In this document: piece after piece, positions 18,444 to 27,134 of the stretch
Numbering within the stretch: position 1 is the stretch's first letter
Layout: every line of letters starts with the position of its first letter
From: Acidicapsa acidisoli
GTDB lineage: Bacteria; Acidobacteriota; Terriglobia; Terriglobales; Acidobacteriaceae
Length of the DNA: 64,000 bases
Direction of reading: 5' to 3'
Assembly: GCF_025685625.1 (NCBI RefSeq)
Contig: NZ_JAGSYI010000002.1
Span: 1,842,828-1,906,827 of the forward strand
Notes under the pieces: model-generated
The model's input: the letters and a program-made list of their open reading frames with translations, nothing else
Told to the model about the DNA's origin: nothing
Database searches by the model: none
Translations under genes and position numbers: made by a program

Positions 18444-18640
18444 AAATCGTCTCCGGTCTCTGGCAAGATTTGCTGTGTATATCAGCTGTCCCTGACTCCT
18501 GCTAGGAAACAAATAGCACGATTTAGCTATAGCCGCTGTGGGATACTCAATTGTATAAGGGTTCTGTTAGCTGAAAATCCTTCGCTACAAGAGAACTTTG
18601 ACTACCCTGGAACGTCTGTAGCGAAAGACGGCGAGGCTTC

Positions 18641-19903
18641 TTGGACAAAGAGTCCCAACGACCGGTGTTGGTTTGTGCAACGTTGTGGTGGCCCTCGTCC
18701 GCACGATTGGCGATGGCGTTTCTCCGTCACGGCTGCGCCGTTTCGGCGCTATGTCCGCCTGGCCACCCTCTGCGCTACATCACAGGAGTCGGTGCCGTTT
18801 ACACCTACGCGGGCTTTGCGTCGATGCTCTCCCTCAAGACAGCAATTCGCGCTGCCAATCCCAGCATCATTGTGCCTTGCGATGACGGAGTAGTATGGCA
18901 GTTGCACGCTCTACATGCAATCGAGTCCGACCTACGACCTTTGATTGAGCTCTCCCTTGGCGCCGCGGAGAATTACCCGGCAATTCAAAAGCGAGGCGAG
19001 GTATTGCGCATCGCTGGCGAATTGGGTATTCGCGTACCTCTCACTCAGACAGTGAATTCAGTGGACGATCTGAAGGGTTGGTGCCAGAATGCGCCGGCAG
19101 TGCTCAAGATAGACGGAACCTGGGGTGGGGAGGGCGTGGCAATTTTACGATCCGCGCAGGAGACCATACAGGGTTACCAGGCGGCTCGCGGAGCGACCAG
19201 AGCCAGCTTGGCGTGGAAACGGTTCTTGATTAACCGCCACCCGGTCGCTCTGTGGTCGTGGCGCAAAAGACGGTCGTCTAGCATTACGATCCAGGAGTTC
19301 ATCCCCGGCCGGCCGGCAACCACCATGTTTGCCTGTTGGCGCGGAGAAGTGCTGGCACAGTCGACAGTTGAAGTGATCGCCACTCAAACCCTCACTGGAG
19401 CCGCCACGGTTGTTCGTCCCCTCGAACATAGAGATATCGAAGATGCCGCTCGCCTGTTGGCTCAAAAGCTCCAACTCAGCGGTTTTCACGGGTTGGACTT
19501 TATCCTTGAAAAGGGTTCAGGCGCAGCGTGCATGATAGAGCTCAACCCGCGTTCTACCCAGCTGGGCCATTTGAATCTATCCTCACATGGCGACCTCGCA
19601 GGGGTAATTGCATCGAGACTTAGAAATGAAACGTCGTACCCGGTGGCGCGTGAGGAGCGCATTCGCGACACCTCGATCGCCTTGTTTCCACACGCATTCA
19701 AATCGGACCCCAAAAGCGCGTACCTCCGGCAGGGTTATCACGACGTTCCGTGGGAAGAGCCTGCTTTGGTACGTGAATTGGTGCGCGATTCCTGGCCTGA
19801 TCGCAAATGGTTGAGCCGCCTATATCACTACTTCAGGGCGCGCAAACAACTCGATTTGAGACCGGAAATATTCCAGCCCGCCAATTCGAATTCACACACG
19901 TAA
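18641..19903 (+). CDS. ATP-grasp domain protein (carboxylate-amine ligase type), substrate unknown
   Basis: 420 residues from a TTG at 18641 with GCGAGG just upstream. The N-terminal pre-ATP-grasp Rossmann-like part has VLVCATLWWPSS and PSIIVPCDDGVVWQLHAL. The ATP-grasp domain shows VLKIDGTWGGEGV (phosphate-binding loop), ITIQEFIPGRPATT, and the Mg-binding strand FHGLDFILEKGSGAACMIELNPRSTQLGHL. This resembles CarB/PylC-type ligases, which join a carboxylate to an amine through an acyl phosphate. It stands alone, between a dead oxidoreductase gene and the end of the EPS locus, which runs convergently. It might modify an EPS-linked or small-molecule product; nothing in the sequence shows which. 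Confidence 0.82.
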   Translation: MDKESQRPVLVCATLWWPSSARLAMAFLRHGCAVSALCPPGHPLRYITGVGAVYTYAGFASMLSLKTAIRAANPSIIVPCDDGVVWQLHALHAIESDLRPLIELSLGAAENYPAIQKRGEVLRIAGELGIRVPLTQTVNSVDDLKGWCQNAPAVLKIDGTWGGEGVAILRSAQETIQGYQAARGATRASLAWKRFLINRHPVALWSWRKRRSSSITIQEFIPGRPATTMFACWRGEVLAQSTVEVIATQTLTGAATVVRPLEHRDIEDAARLLAQKLQLSGFHGLDFILEKGSGAACMIELNPRSTQLGHLNLSSHGDLAGVIASRLRNETSYPVAREERIRDTSIALFPHAFKSDPKSAYLRQGYHDVPWEEPALVRELVRDSWPDRKWLSRLYHYFRARKQLDLRPEIFQPANSNSHT

Positions 19904-19906
19904 TCA

Positions 19907-19927
19907 GACCGACTTTGAACATCGGTC
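19907..19927. terminator. Short hairpin between ATP-grasp gene and EPS locus
   Basis: GACCGA/TCGGTC stem with a 9-nt loop, just after the ATP-grasp stop and 27 bp from the end of the last EPS gene, in a convergent gap. There is no T-run, so this is a weak call. Confidence 0.35.
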
Positions 19928-19953
19928 GCAGGGTGGGTTATAGGTTAACTATA

Positions 19954-21135
19954 TTAGCTCCTAGCGCTCAATGATTTTTGCCGAGCAGTGTCATAGGCCT
20001 GAATCAAGACTCGGCAGTTCTCGTGCATTGTATATTTTGTCTCATATCTCTCGCGAGCAGCCACGCGCATCGCTGCTACTTGAACCGGATTGTCCAGGAT
20101 CCAACTCAGCTTCTCTGCCAGATCTTCCGGATCTCCCGGATTGAAGAGCAAGCCGGTCCGCATTGCTTCACCAACCTCCGCCATCGCACCCAGACGCGAA
20201 GCTATCACGGGTGTGCCTGCTGCAAAGCTCTCAATGGCGACCCTGCCGAATGTCTCATACCATTCCGATGGGAAGACGAGCACTTTAGCAGCGCCCATGA
20301 CTCGTCCTATGTCGGCTCTGGATAACGCTCCCAGCCACTCCACTTCGCCACGCTCGGCGCAGAATGCTTCTACAAGCGGAGACAACGGACCTTCGCCGAC
20401 AATTTTCAGGGTCCAGTCTCTCTTCAGGAGCTTCCATGCTTGCAGGAGAGTCTCCAGACCCTTTTCCGGACTTAGCCGCCCAACAAATAAGGCGTATCCG
20501 CCCTCGCCATCGCCACATCCAGGGTCGGGAAAAACAATGTTGCTCTTCACGACGAGTTTGTCCGGCGGGAATCCGCCTTCGATAAACTTATCTCGCACAA
20601 AGTCTGTGAGGGCTATATACAGGTCCACGGCATTCAACCATGTTCCCTTGATGGTGTGGAACGCGGTCATGGCTGCAACGGCAGCAGATGCCATTCGGCT
20701 GCCCCGGTAACATCCGTGGAGGACGCCCGGATACTTGAAGACCTTGCCCATACAATCTTCACAAACGTGACCATCTCGAAAGAAATACACATTTGGACAA
20801 AGCAGACGGTAATTTCGCAATGTTTGAACGACGGCTACACCATGCTTTTTGGCTGCGTAGTATACCGAAGGCGAGAGCAGTGGAAAGAAATTCTGAACAT
20901 GCAGTACGTCGAACTTTGTTTCCTGCAATTTACGATCCACGAGATCGTAGGAATTGCTCGACCATAAAGACTGGATCGCGACGTGGATCTTTCCTGCAGA
21001 TTCAATCTGCGCATTGTTGATGTGAATCGTCTCTACCGTGTGGCCCTCGGCACGCAGCATCCGTACCTCCGATTCAAAGCTCTCATCCTCACCGCCGCGA
21101 AACTGGTAGCTGTTGTGAAGCATCAATACATTCAA
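19954..21135 (-). CDS. Glycosyltransferase family 4 (EPS locus, last gene)
   Basis: About 393 residues from a TTG at 21135 preceded by AAAGGTG; an ATG four codons later (21123) is the alternative, and a longer frame starts at 21174. GT-B fold: the N-terminus has LMLHNSYQFRGGEDESFESE with the GT4-type glycine-rich loop. The C-terminal domain has YALFVGRLSPEKGLETLLQAW and the nucleotide-sugar motif PSEWYETFGRVAIESFAAGTPVIAS (EX7E: E then E seven residues on). The central region contains a Cys-rich stretch (CPNVYF, HVCEDCMGK, HGCYRGSR) common in a GT4 subgroup. It probably adds one sugar to the EPS repeat unit on the lipid carrier at the inner face of the membrane. Confidence 0.9.
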   Translation of the reverse strand: MNVLMLHNSYQFRGGEDESFESEVRMLRAEGHTVETIHINNAQIESAGKIHVAIQSLWSSNSYDLVDRKLQETKFDVLHVQNFFPLLSPSVYYAAKKHGVAVVQTLRNYRLLCPNVYFFRDGHVCEDCMGKVFKYPGVLHGCYRGSRMASAAVAAMTAFHTIKGTWLNAVDLYIALTDFVRDKFIEGGFPPDKLVVKSNIVFPDPGCGDGEGGYALFVGRLSPEKGLETLLQAWKLLKRDWTLKIVGEGPLSPLVEAFCAERGEVEWLGALSRADIGRVMGAAKVLVFPSEWYETFGRVAIESFAAGTPVIASRLGAMAEVGEAMRTGLLFNPGDPEDLAEKLSWILDNPVQVAAMRVAARERYETKYTMHENCRVLIQAYDTARQKSLSARS

Positions 21136-21215
21136 TCTGAACCACACCTTTCCGTAAGAAATCGATATCGGCAACTGCTGTTAAAGTCCGTTGCCTCCAA
21201 GCTGCATCTTTGAAT

Positions 21216-22301
21216 TCATCCAGCGAAAGCCACCTCATCGCGCTTGGATTTCCAAGATGAGGCGACCCATCGGCCAAGCGCGATGAAGGGCTTCTCTACG
21301 GCATAGTAGCTCACGACACCGCAACACAACGCCATCAGCACGTTTACTGGAAATGCCTGCAGCGTTGGAAAAGGCATGGGCGCGCCAGGAAACAACATCC
21401 ATAGCTGTTGCCAGATGTACAGGCTGTACGAGACTCTTCCAATCATCGTCAGAATACGCCAATCAAGCAGAGAGCGAAGGGAGCTTTCGGAATTGAGAAT
21501 TGGCCAGACAACCAAGAGAGCGAGAATCATCGGCTCGTAAAATGAGTAGTTGTGCTGGCCGTTGCCAAGATTGGAAGCGATATCAATGAGGACCAACAAC
21601 AGCATCAGCTTGCCGTTGAGCGCGCGCTTCAACCGCTCCTTCCATTCGGAGCGGCTCATTACGATGGCAAGAATGCAGCCCCATAACAACGCATCGATTC
21701 GAACATCTGTGCGTCCGGGCGCCCATGGGCCAGCCAACAGATGGAAGTGAAACGAAACTGCCCGCCATGCGCCATCAGCCACGGCGAGCGCAGTCAGGAC
21801 TTTCACATTCACCCTCGTCATGAGGAATAACAAGGGCCATACAAGGTAGAAATGCTCCTCGACCATCAGGGACCATAAATGTGCTGTGTACCAGCCGGTA
21901 CCCCAATCGCTTGGAATGTAATTCCTGAATAGAAGGAGCGACGAGAAGGCCTGAAGATTCGTAACTTGCAGAAAATTCCAGTAACGCAGGCAAAGCAGTG
22001 TTAGAAGAAAGGCGAGAACAGAAGGTACGATGCGAAATATGCGCCGGGTATAGAACTTCGCCAGATGAATGCGGCCCGTCTTGGACTGTTCCCGGAGAAG
22101 CAGGCTGGTTATCAGAAAACCACTGAGCGCGAAAAAGATTCCGACCCCGGTTGCGCCAACCCGCGTGATCTTATGAAACCAGGAAGACCAGGCTAGTTCG
22201 CCCGCATGATCCACGAGAACTAACAGGATAGCGACGCCCCGCCATCCATCAAGAGCGCCAATGCGATCTTCCACGGTCTTGGAGTCTTCTCGAATGCGCA
22301 T
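21216..22301 (-). CDS. Acyltransferase 3 family membrane O-acyltransferase (OafA-like)
   Basis: 361 residues with about ten membrane segments. The N-terminus has the family signature GALDGWRGVAILLVLVDHAG (catalytic-type His), followed by GIFFALSGFLITSLLLRE, YTRRIFRIVPSV and the MVEEHFYLVWPLLFL motif. No SGNH domain, unlike the partner at 23897. AAAGGA lies about ten bases before the ATG, and the gene begins 14 bp after the upstream GT. In EPS and O-antigen loci these proteins acetylate or succinylate sugar residues at the membrane; the acyl donor and acceptor sugar are not evident. Confidence 0.9.
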   Translation of the reverse strand: MRIREDSKTVEDRIGALDGWRGVAILLVLVDHAGELAWSSWFHKITRVGATGVGIFFALSGFLITSLLLREQSKTGRIHLAKFYTRRIFRIVPSVLAFLLTLLCLRYWNFLQVTNLQAFSSLLLFRNYIPSDWGTGWYTAHLWSLMVEEHFYLVWPLLFLMTRVNVKVLTALAVADGAWRAVSFHFHLLAGPWAPGRTDVRIDALLWGCILAIVMSRSEWKERLKRALNGKLMLLLVLIDIASNLGNGQHNYSFYEPMILALLVVWPILNSESSLRSLLDWRILTMIGRVSYSLYIWQQLWMLFPGAPMPFPTLQAFPVNVLMALCCGVVSYYAVEKPFIALGRWVASSWKSKRDEVAFAG

Positions 22302-22315
22302 ACTGGGGAGTTCCT

Positions 22316-23431
22316 TTAAGCATTGAGATACGTGCGTCCTTTCGTGCTGTTGCCAGAAGCGACCTGTTCGTAAAAACGGACTGTCTCAGACCGAATGCTC
22401 TGCCAGTTGTACTTTTCCGGCATGGGACACTCCGCGGATCTGGAACTGGCGGCCCAGTCAAGACCGGCTTCCAGAGTCCTAGCATGAATATCTCCACTGA
22501 AAGTTTGCACCCACGCATCGCCAAAATCGTCCCTAAGATCACCCATAGCTCCCAGATCAGGTACCAGAACGGGCCGGTTGAATGAAAGTGCAAGGAGGGC
22601 GGAGCCAGAATTTAAGATAGCTCGATACGGCAATACAACAAGATCCGCTACTTCCATGTATTTCGCAACGTCTTCTGTCTTCACAAATTCAAATGCAATT
22701 CGAACCCGGCTATCCTGCGAGGCCTCCGTGAGAATTGCATCGGTCAGCGCCGTCGTATTGGGACGACCGACGATATAGAGCAAAGCGTCAGGAGTTGACA
22801 CCTCGCGGAAAGCGCGCACGAGGGCATCCACATTCTTGTATGGTCTTACAGCCCCAAAGAAGAGAACCACGCGCGCTGTGGGCGGAATGCCTAACATTTC
22901 TCTGGCTTGGCCTGGACTCTTGGGATATTCATCGCGGTAGTGTCCGTGTGGAATTACTGCCATTGGCACCTTTTGCAGCGCGGGAAACTTTGTTCTTGCC
23001 ATGGAGAGGCCCGTCTCGCTGAGACTGATGGCGCCATCCACTCGCGGGATGAATTGTCGCCAGAATCGCCTCTCCAGAGATGGATGCAAGGCTTCATGCG
23101 CTTTGAAATTGTGCATTGTCCAGACAATCTTGCCGCCACGCCAGCGAAGATTGTCCATCATCGCAAAGAAACCCGCAAGTTTGCATGCAGCTTTGACGGG
23201 GTTGGGAATATTGAGGAGAGACTCGGGCCAGTGAACGTGCCAAACGGCATAACTATTCAGCATCTTCCTGGCAGAGAATTCGTCTATCTGCACCCTCGGC
23301 CCCATATTGGTATACAACAACGGGGTGTACGGGTTCGTTGATTGATTGGGCCACGCAAGAATTCGCATCATGGAAGGAATAGTAGGGTAAGTTGCAATAC
23401 CAAGTAGTTTTCTTCGCGGGTCGAGCGTCAT
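22316..23431 (-). CDS. Glycosyltransferase, GT-B fold
   Basis: 371 residues. The N-terminal part (AVWHVHWPESLLN, KIVWTMHNFKAHE) and C-terminal VVLFFGAVRPYKNVDALVRAF, ALLYIVGRP and ILNSGSALLALSFNRPVLVP indicate a GT4-like retaining enzyme, though the EX7E motif is not in the usual form; GumH/GumI-like mannosyl- or related transferases look similar. Its ATG shares a base with the stop of the small secreted-protein gene upstream (TAATG) and has no strong Shine-Dalgarno, so translation is probably coupled. Sugar specificity unknown. Confidence 0.85.
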   Translation of the reverse strand: MTLDPRRKLLGIATYPTIPSMMRILAWPNQSTNPYTPLLYTNMGPRVQIDEFSARKMLNSYAVWHVHWPESLLNIPNPVKAACKLAGFFAMMDNLRWRGGKIVWTMHNFKAHEALHPSLERRFWRQFIPRVDGAISLSETGLSMARTKFPALQKVPMAVIPHGHYRDEYPKSPGQAREMLGIPPTARVVLFFGAVRPYKNVDALVRAFREVSTPDALLYIVGRPNTTALTDAILTEASQDSRVRIAFEFVKTEDVAKYMEVADLVVLPYRAILNSGSALLALSFNRPVLVPDLGAMGDLRDDFGDAWVQTFSGDIHARTLEAGLDWAASSRSAECPMPEKYNWQSIRSETVRFYEQVASGNSTKGRTYLNA

Positions 23432-23763
23432 TAGTGCTTCTGATAATACAAGGTTCCGTTGGAGTAAATATGTACGGTCTGGCTCACGCCGATCTGCAAG
23501 CTGAAGTTCCGTGTATCATCGACCACAACAGGGTGGGGACCGAAGTTCTTAATATCGACGAACCACTGGTTGCCCTGTCCATCCGGCTTAGGAGGCAGCT
23601 TAGGCAGGTGGAGATATTCCGGCGCATTTTGAAGCTCGAGTATTGAGCCGGCGAATCCAGATTCGATGAGATTGCTGTGCGGTTTGAGATGGATCACGGG
23701 CCTGTCCTGCATCGATGTCATCTGTCCCATCAATAACGTCAGAGAAATAAGAAACACTTTCAT
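23431..23763 (-). CDS. Small secreted protein of unknown function in EPS locus
   Basis: 110 residues with a short signal peptide (MKVFLISLTLLMGQMTSMQ). Mature part (HLKPHSNLIESGFAGSILEL, KPDGQGNQWFVDIKNFGP) looks like a small beta-sandwich: it has the NxGxxxV/D pattern of alternating strands and ends with SNGTLYYQKH. Strong GAGGTGATCC precedes the ATG. Not recognised as a named family. Its place, with a one-base overlap into a glycosyltransferase and downstream of the SGNH acyltransferase, suggests a periplasmic role in EPS maturation or binding, but that is context only. Confidence 0.75.
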   Translation of the reverse strand: MKVFLISLTLLMGQMTSMQDRPVIHLKPHSNLIESGFAGSILELQNAPEYLHLPKLPPKPDGQGNQWFVDIKNFGPHPVVVDDTRNFSLQIGVSQTVHIYSNGTLYYQKH

Positions 23764-23896
23764 GGATCACCTCATCAATTCGGTCTTCTGCAATGCAAAC
23801 CGCGTTTCACTCTGAATATACCGCGAAAACTAAGCGAAGGCCGAGACGCGCCGACTACTTTGCGATGAAACTGAACTTGGCCGCTTCCTCTATCAC

Positions 23897-25795
23897 TTAT
23901 TGAAGTAATTGTTTTGCCACGATTTGTTCCGCGATCCAAATCGACCCCGGCCCGGTGAGGTGTGTCGTATCCTTTTGCATCGGTACCCCCGACGAGACAT
24001 ACTCGCGACATTGCCCATTGGTGCACAGAGCATCAAAATACGAAAAGTAGCCAACATGCCATTGATTCCTGGTAAGAGCATTCATCGTGCGATCCAAATC
24101 GCGAACCGATAATAGCTTATGTCTCTGGGGAAGACCGAGATCGGAATTCCCTATAGAAATGGCCAGCAATCTGGGAAGTGGGGCATCATATTCAACCACC
24201 GGACCGACGACGATCGGAGTAATTCCGAGACCCCTGATGTATTGAATTGTCGAGGAAAGATGGTCGAGATCGTTGACCGTCCAGTGTCCTCCGAGGATTA
24301 CCGCCTTGACATGAGATTTGGGCAAATACTCGCGCAGAGCAAACTCAATCAGTTTGACGCACTGAGGATTTTGTCTGACCTCTTGCGCGATCGTCGGTTT
24401 GCAACCAGACGCTGTTGCCTGCAAGAAGTTTGCGTTAGAGACTACGTGGGAGAGTCCGTACCACAGATGTGCAGCATGGCTATCGCCCAGGATCAGGTAA
24501 TTGGGAAGTGTCTTACTCTCGGTGAGACATGCAGCTCGGTCAAAATTCTGATACGTGTAAGATTCGGTCAACAAGCACGATCCCGTCCGATTGCGCGCTT
24601 CCTCAGCAGGGTCCTCGAGATAGGAGGCGACCGCACTGGCGCCAACGGGAAACCGTGAGGGCATACCATTCATCAGAAGAAAGAGGCACGCGGCAGCCGC
24701 TGGGACGCTTGCGGCCAATGCTGCGAATTTGAATACTGTAGTGGGAGCGACAGCACCTCTGTTGCGGCGAAATGGAAGTTCGATAAATCGCCACGAGAAC
24801 GCAGCCAGAAGAATCGAGAGTGCAAAGGTAAACGCCTTCTGCTCATTTGCTGTAACACCAGAAAGATTCAGCCCCATCGATTGAAATACGATCACTGGCC
24901 AATGCCATAGATAGAGTGAATAGGAGATCAGCCCGATGAAGACCAACGGTCGAAGCGAAAGCGCTCGTCCGACAATGGTCTTGCCAGCCGATCCCGAGCC
25001 AATGAGGAAGACGGCTCCCAGACATGGAGCCAACGCAGCCACACCGGGAAACGGTGTGGATTTGGTATAAGTCATTGCGGCGAAAATAATCAGACCAAGC
25101 CCAACCGCCGCTATCATATTTCGCAGCAACGGGTATTTCATTCCAGGTAGGCCGCCGAAGACCAGCAATGCCCCACTCAGAAGTTCCCATGCTCGCGATG
25201 TGGGCCAGTAAAAGGCCGCACCGGGATCGCTGAATGCCTGCCACGCACTGAGCGCAAAAGACGCTACCGCCAGGATGAGCAGGATAAAGAGCGCCGATCG
25301 CCTGGCATAGCGGTACAGCAGCGCTAGAAACGCGGGAAAGAGGATGTAGAACTGCTCCTCCACTGCCAGCGACCACGTATGGAGCAGTGGCATTGTTAGC
25401 GCTTCAGGCTTGAAGTATCCCGTCTGACTCCAAAAATAAAAATTGGATACAGATCCAAGAGCCGCCAGAAGAGAGCGGGAGTAGTCCCTAAGCTCACTCG
25501 GCAACAAGAGGACGAATGAGAAGACCGATGTTGCGACGGTAACACCAATCAAAGCTGGGGCGATCCGCCGGATACGCCGTACGTAGAAGCCTTGAATGCT
25601 AAAGCGAGAGCCATCCAACTCACGCATGAGAATCGATGTAATCAGAAATCCTGAGATGACAAAGAATACGTCGACCCCGATGAATCCGCCAGGAGTGAAT
25701 CGTGTGCGTACGTGATAGGCAACAACCAGCAGTACTGCCACTGCCCTTAAACCATCGATGTCAGGCCGGTAGGCTTGGCTCGTGGATGCTTCCAT
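23897..25795 (-). CDS. Acyltransferase 3 with C-terminal SGNH domain (OafA/YrhL-like)
   Basis: 632 residues from the ATG at 25795 (GAGGAG eight bases upstream; a frame back to 25855 is less likely). The N-terminal membrane half has YRPDIDGLRAVAVLLVVAYH, GVDVFFVISGFLITSIL, YVRRIRRIAP and VEEQFYILFPAFLAL over about ten helices. The periplasmic C-terminal half is an SGNH hydrolase-like domain: NYLILGDSHAAHLWYG carries the catalytic Ser block (GDSH) and KDTTHLTGPGS the terminal DxxH Asp/His. Such two-part proteins move an acyl group across the membrane and transfer it to a glycan. It follows the Wzy-type gene by 72 bp. With the other acyltransferase this implies a doubly acylated polymer. Confidence 0.92.
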   Translation of the reverse strand: MEASTSQAYRPDIDGLRAVAVLLVVAYHVRTRFTPGGFIGVDVFFVISGFLITSILMRELDGSRFSIQGFYVRRIRRIAPALIGVTVATSVFSFVLLLPSELRDYSRSLLAALGSVSNFYFWSQTGYFKPEALTMPLLHTWSLAVEEQFYILFPAFLALLYRYARRSALFILLILAVASFALSAWQAFSDPGAAFYWPTSRAWELLSGALLVFGGLPGMKYPLLRNMIAAVGLGLIIFAAMTYTKSTPFPGVAALAPCLGAVFLIGSGSAGKTIVGRALSLRPLVFIGLISYSLYLWHWPVIVFQSMGLNLSGVTANEQKAFTFALSILLAAFSWRFIELPFRRNRGAVAPTTVFKFAALAASVPAAAACLFLLMNGMPSRFPVGASAVASYLEDPAEEARNRTGSCLLTESYTYQNFDRAACLTESKTLPNYLILGDSHAAHLWYGLSHVVSNANFLQATASGCKPTIAQEVRQNPQCVKLIEFALREYLPKSHVKAVILGGHWTVNDLDHLSSTIQYIRGLGITPIVVGPVVEYDAPLPRLLAISIGNSDLGLPQRHKLLSVRDLDRTMNALTRNQWHVGYFSYFDALCTNGQCREYVSSGVPMQKDTTHLTGPGSIWIAEQIVAKQLLQ

Positions 25796-25867
25796 CAATA
25801 AGTCTCCTCGCCTGGGAAGGTGATTCATGTTATGACTTGCCTTTGCGTGCTGCAATCTTCGATCGAT

Positions 25868-27118
25868 TCAGCTTGAATACGCAGGCTCCGCCACTTCGTC
25901 AAAGACCAGGGCGCGTTTCTCTTCCTCAGCGCTACGCACAAGCCAGAATGAATTCGCAACGTACGCCATCCACAACAGAGAATTCGTACTGAGTAGAGAG
26001 CTCTCGGTAAGGTTGTATAGAACCGTAAAGATCAGCAAAACCAATGGCCATGATTGATCGATTTCGCGATGCGTTCTGGCCGTGTGCAGCGAGGAACGGA
26101 AGATTCGCCACATACCAATGAGCAATAGCACCAATCCTACGATTCCAATACCGAGCCACACCTCGAGAAAGCCGTTATGCGCGTGTGGCACGGATACTTC
26201 CCAATTAACGGTCTCGCTCACTCGTTCGCCTTCCCAGCTATTCCAAAAAGCCGCGAAGCCGTACCCTTGAATGGGTCTAGCCGATATCTCTCCAAACACT
26301 AGTTGCCATAAGGGGATGCGTCCCGTTAACGAGGAGTTTCGACCGACCGCGTGCAGGAGACGATCGGAATTCTCAACAAACCAAAATCCGACTGAGGCCC
26401 CGACGGCTCCGATCACAGCCGCCAATCCAATAAGTGGCCGAATACGCAGATAGAGCGCCCTGCGAAAGAACAGCGCGACAAACATCAGGAACGTTACGAC
26501 CACCGCCGTTGCCGATTTGGAAAGCAGCATGAGGACGCAACAGAGCAACAGCATTCCGATCCGTATCAGGCGATGACGTCGTTCGCTCAATGCAAGTAAG
26601 GCGAAACAGATCGAGCCAAGTGCCATCATCCGCCCCAGAGCATTCTTCAGGAAGTAAATTCCCTGCCAGGAACCATCCGCCGTTAATCCGATCCCCGGAA
26701 ACAATAGGCCCGCAGCAAGACTCGCAATTGCACCCAATCCGACTACGAGGGCAATCATTTTGAGTTGTTGTTTTAGGTCATATCGCATCCCGATGTACAG
26801 GCCGGCCATCGACGTACCCACGAGGGCGACGGCTCGGCGAAAGGTCTCGCTTGGATCTCCCGACCATATCGTCGAAGCAAGAACCCAGAGGCATACCACA
26901 ATCGTCCACCTCTCCCTTTGAATGAGAGATATCGCGGTTTTTCTGAACTTCATCAGCAGGAAAAAGAAGAGAGCCAAATATAGCAGCCCAAAGATGACCT
27001 GCATAACAGGCTGGCCTTCGCTTGAAGTGGCCGTACCGGCTCCGGTGATGAGACTCTGTCCCGCACCCGTGGACAACATGAGCAGCAAAAATAGCATGAC
27101 TTGCTCTAAATTTTTCAC
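25868..27118 (-). CDS. O-antigen ligase/polymerase family membrane protein (Wzy/WaaL type)
   Basis: 416 residues with about twelve membrane spans. The large periplasmic loop near residues 285-330 contains SVPHAHNGFLEVWLGIGIVGLVL, the H-x-HN-x-(F/Y)-L pattern of WaaL/Wzy_C proteins, and upstream GRIPLWQLVFGEISARPIQGYG. In a Wzx/Wzy-type locus with Wza and Wzz homologues this is the best candidate for the polymerase that joins lipid-linked repeat units in the periplasm. It is 17 bp from the upstream GT4 gene. Polymerase versus ligase cannot be separated by sequence. Confidence 0.88.
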   Translation of the reverse strand: MKNLEQVMLFLLLMLSTGAGQSLITGAGTATSSEGQPVMQVIFGLLYLALFFFLLMKFRKTAISLIQRERWTIVVCLWVLASTIWSGDPSETFRRAVALVGTSMAGLYIGMRYDLKQQLKMIALVVGLGAIASLAAGLLFPGIGLTADGSWQGIYFLKNALGRMMALGSICFALLALSERRHRLIRIGMLLLCCVLMLLSKSATAVVVTFLMFVALFFRRALYLRIRPLIGLAAVIGAVGASVGFWFVENSDRLLHAVGRNSSLTGRIPLWQLVFGEISARPIQGYGFAAFWNSWEGERVSETVNWEVSVPHAHNGFLEVWLGIGIVGLVLLLIGMWRIFRSSLHTARTHREIDQSWPLVLLIFTVLYNLTESSLLSTNSLLWMAYVANSFWLVRSAEEEKRALVFDEVAEPAYSS

Positions 27119-27134
27119 TGGAAACTCCTATTAT

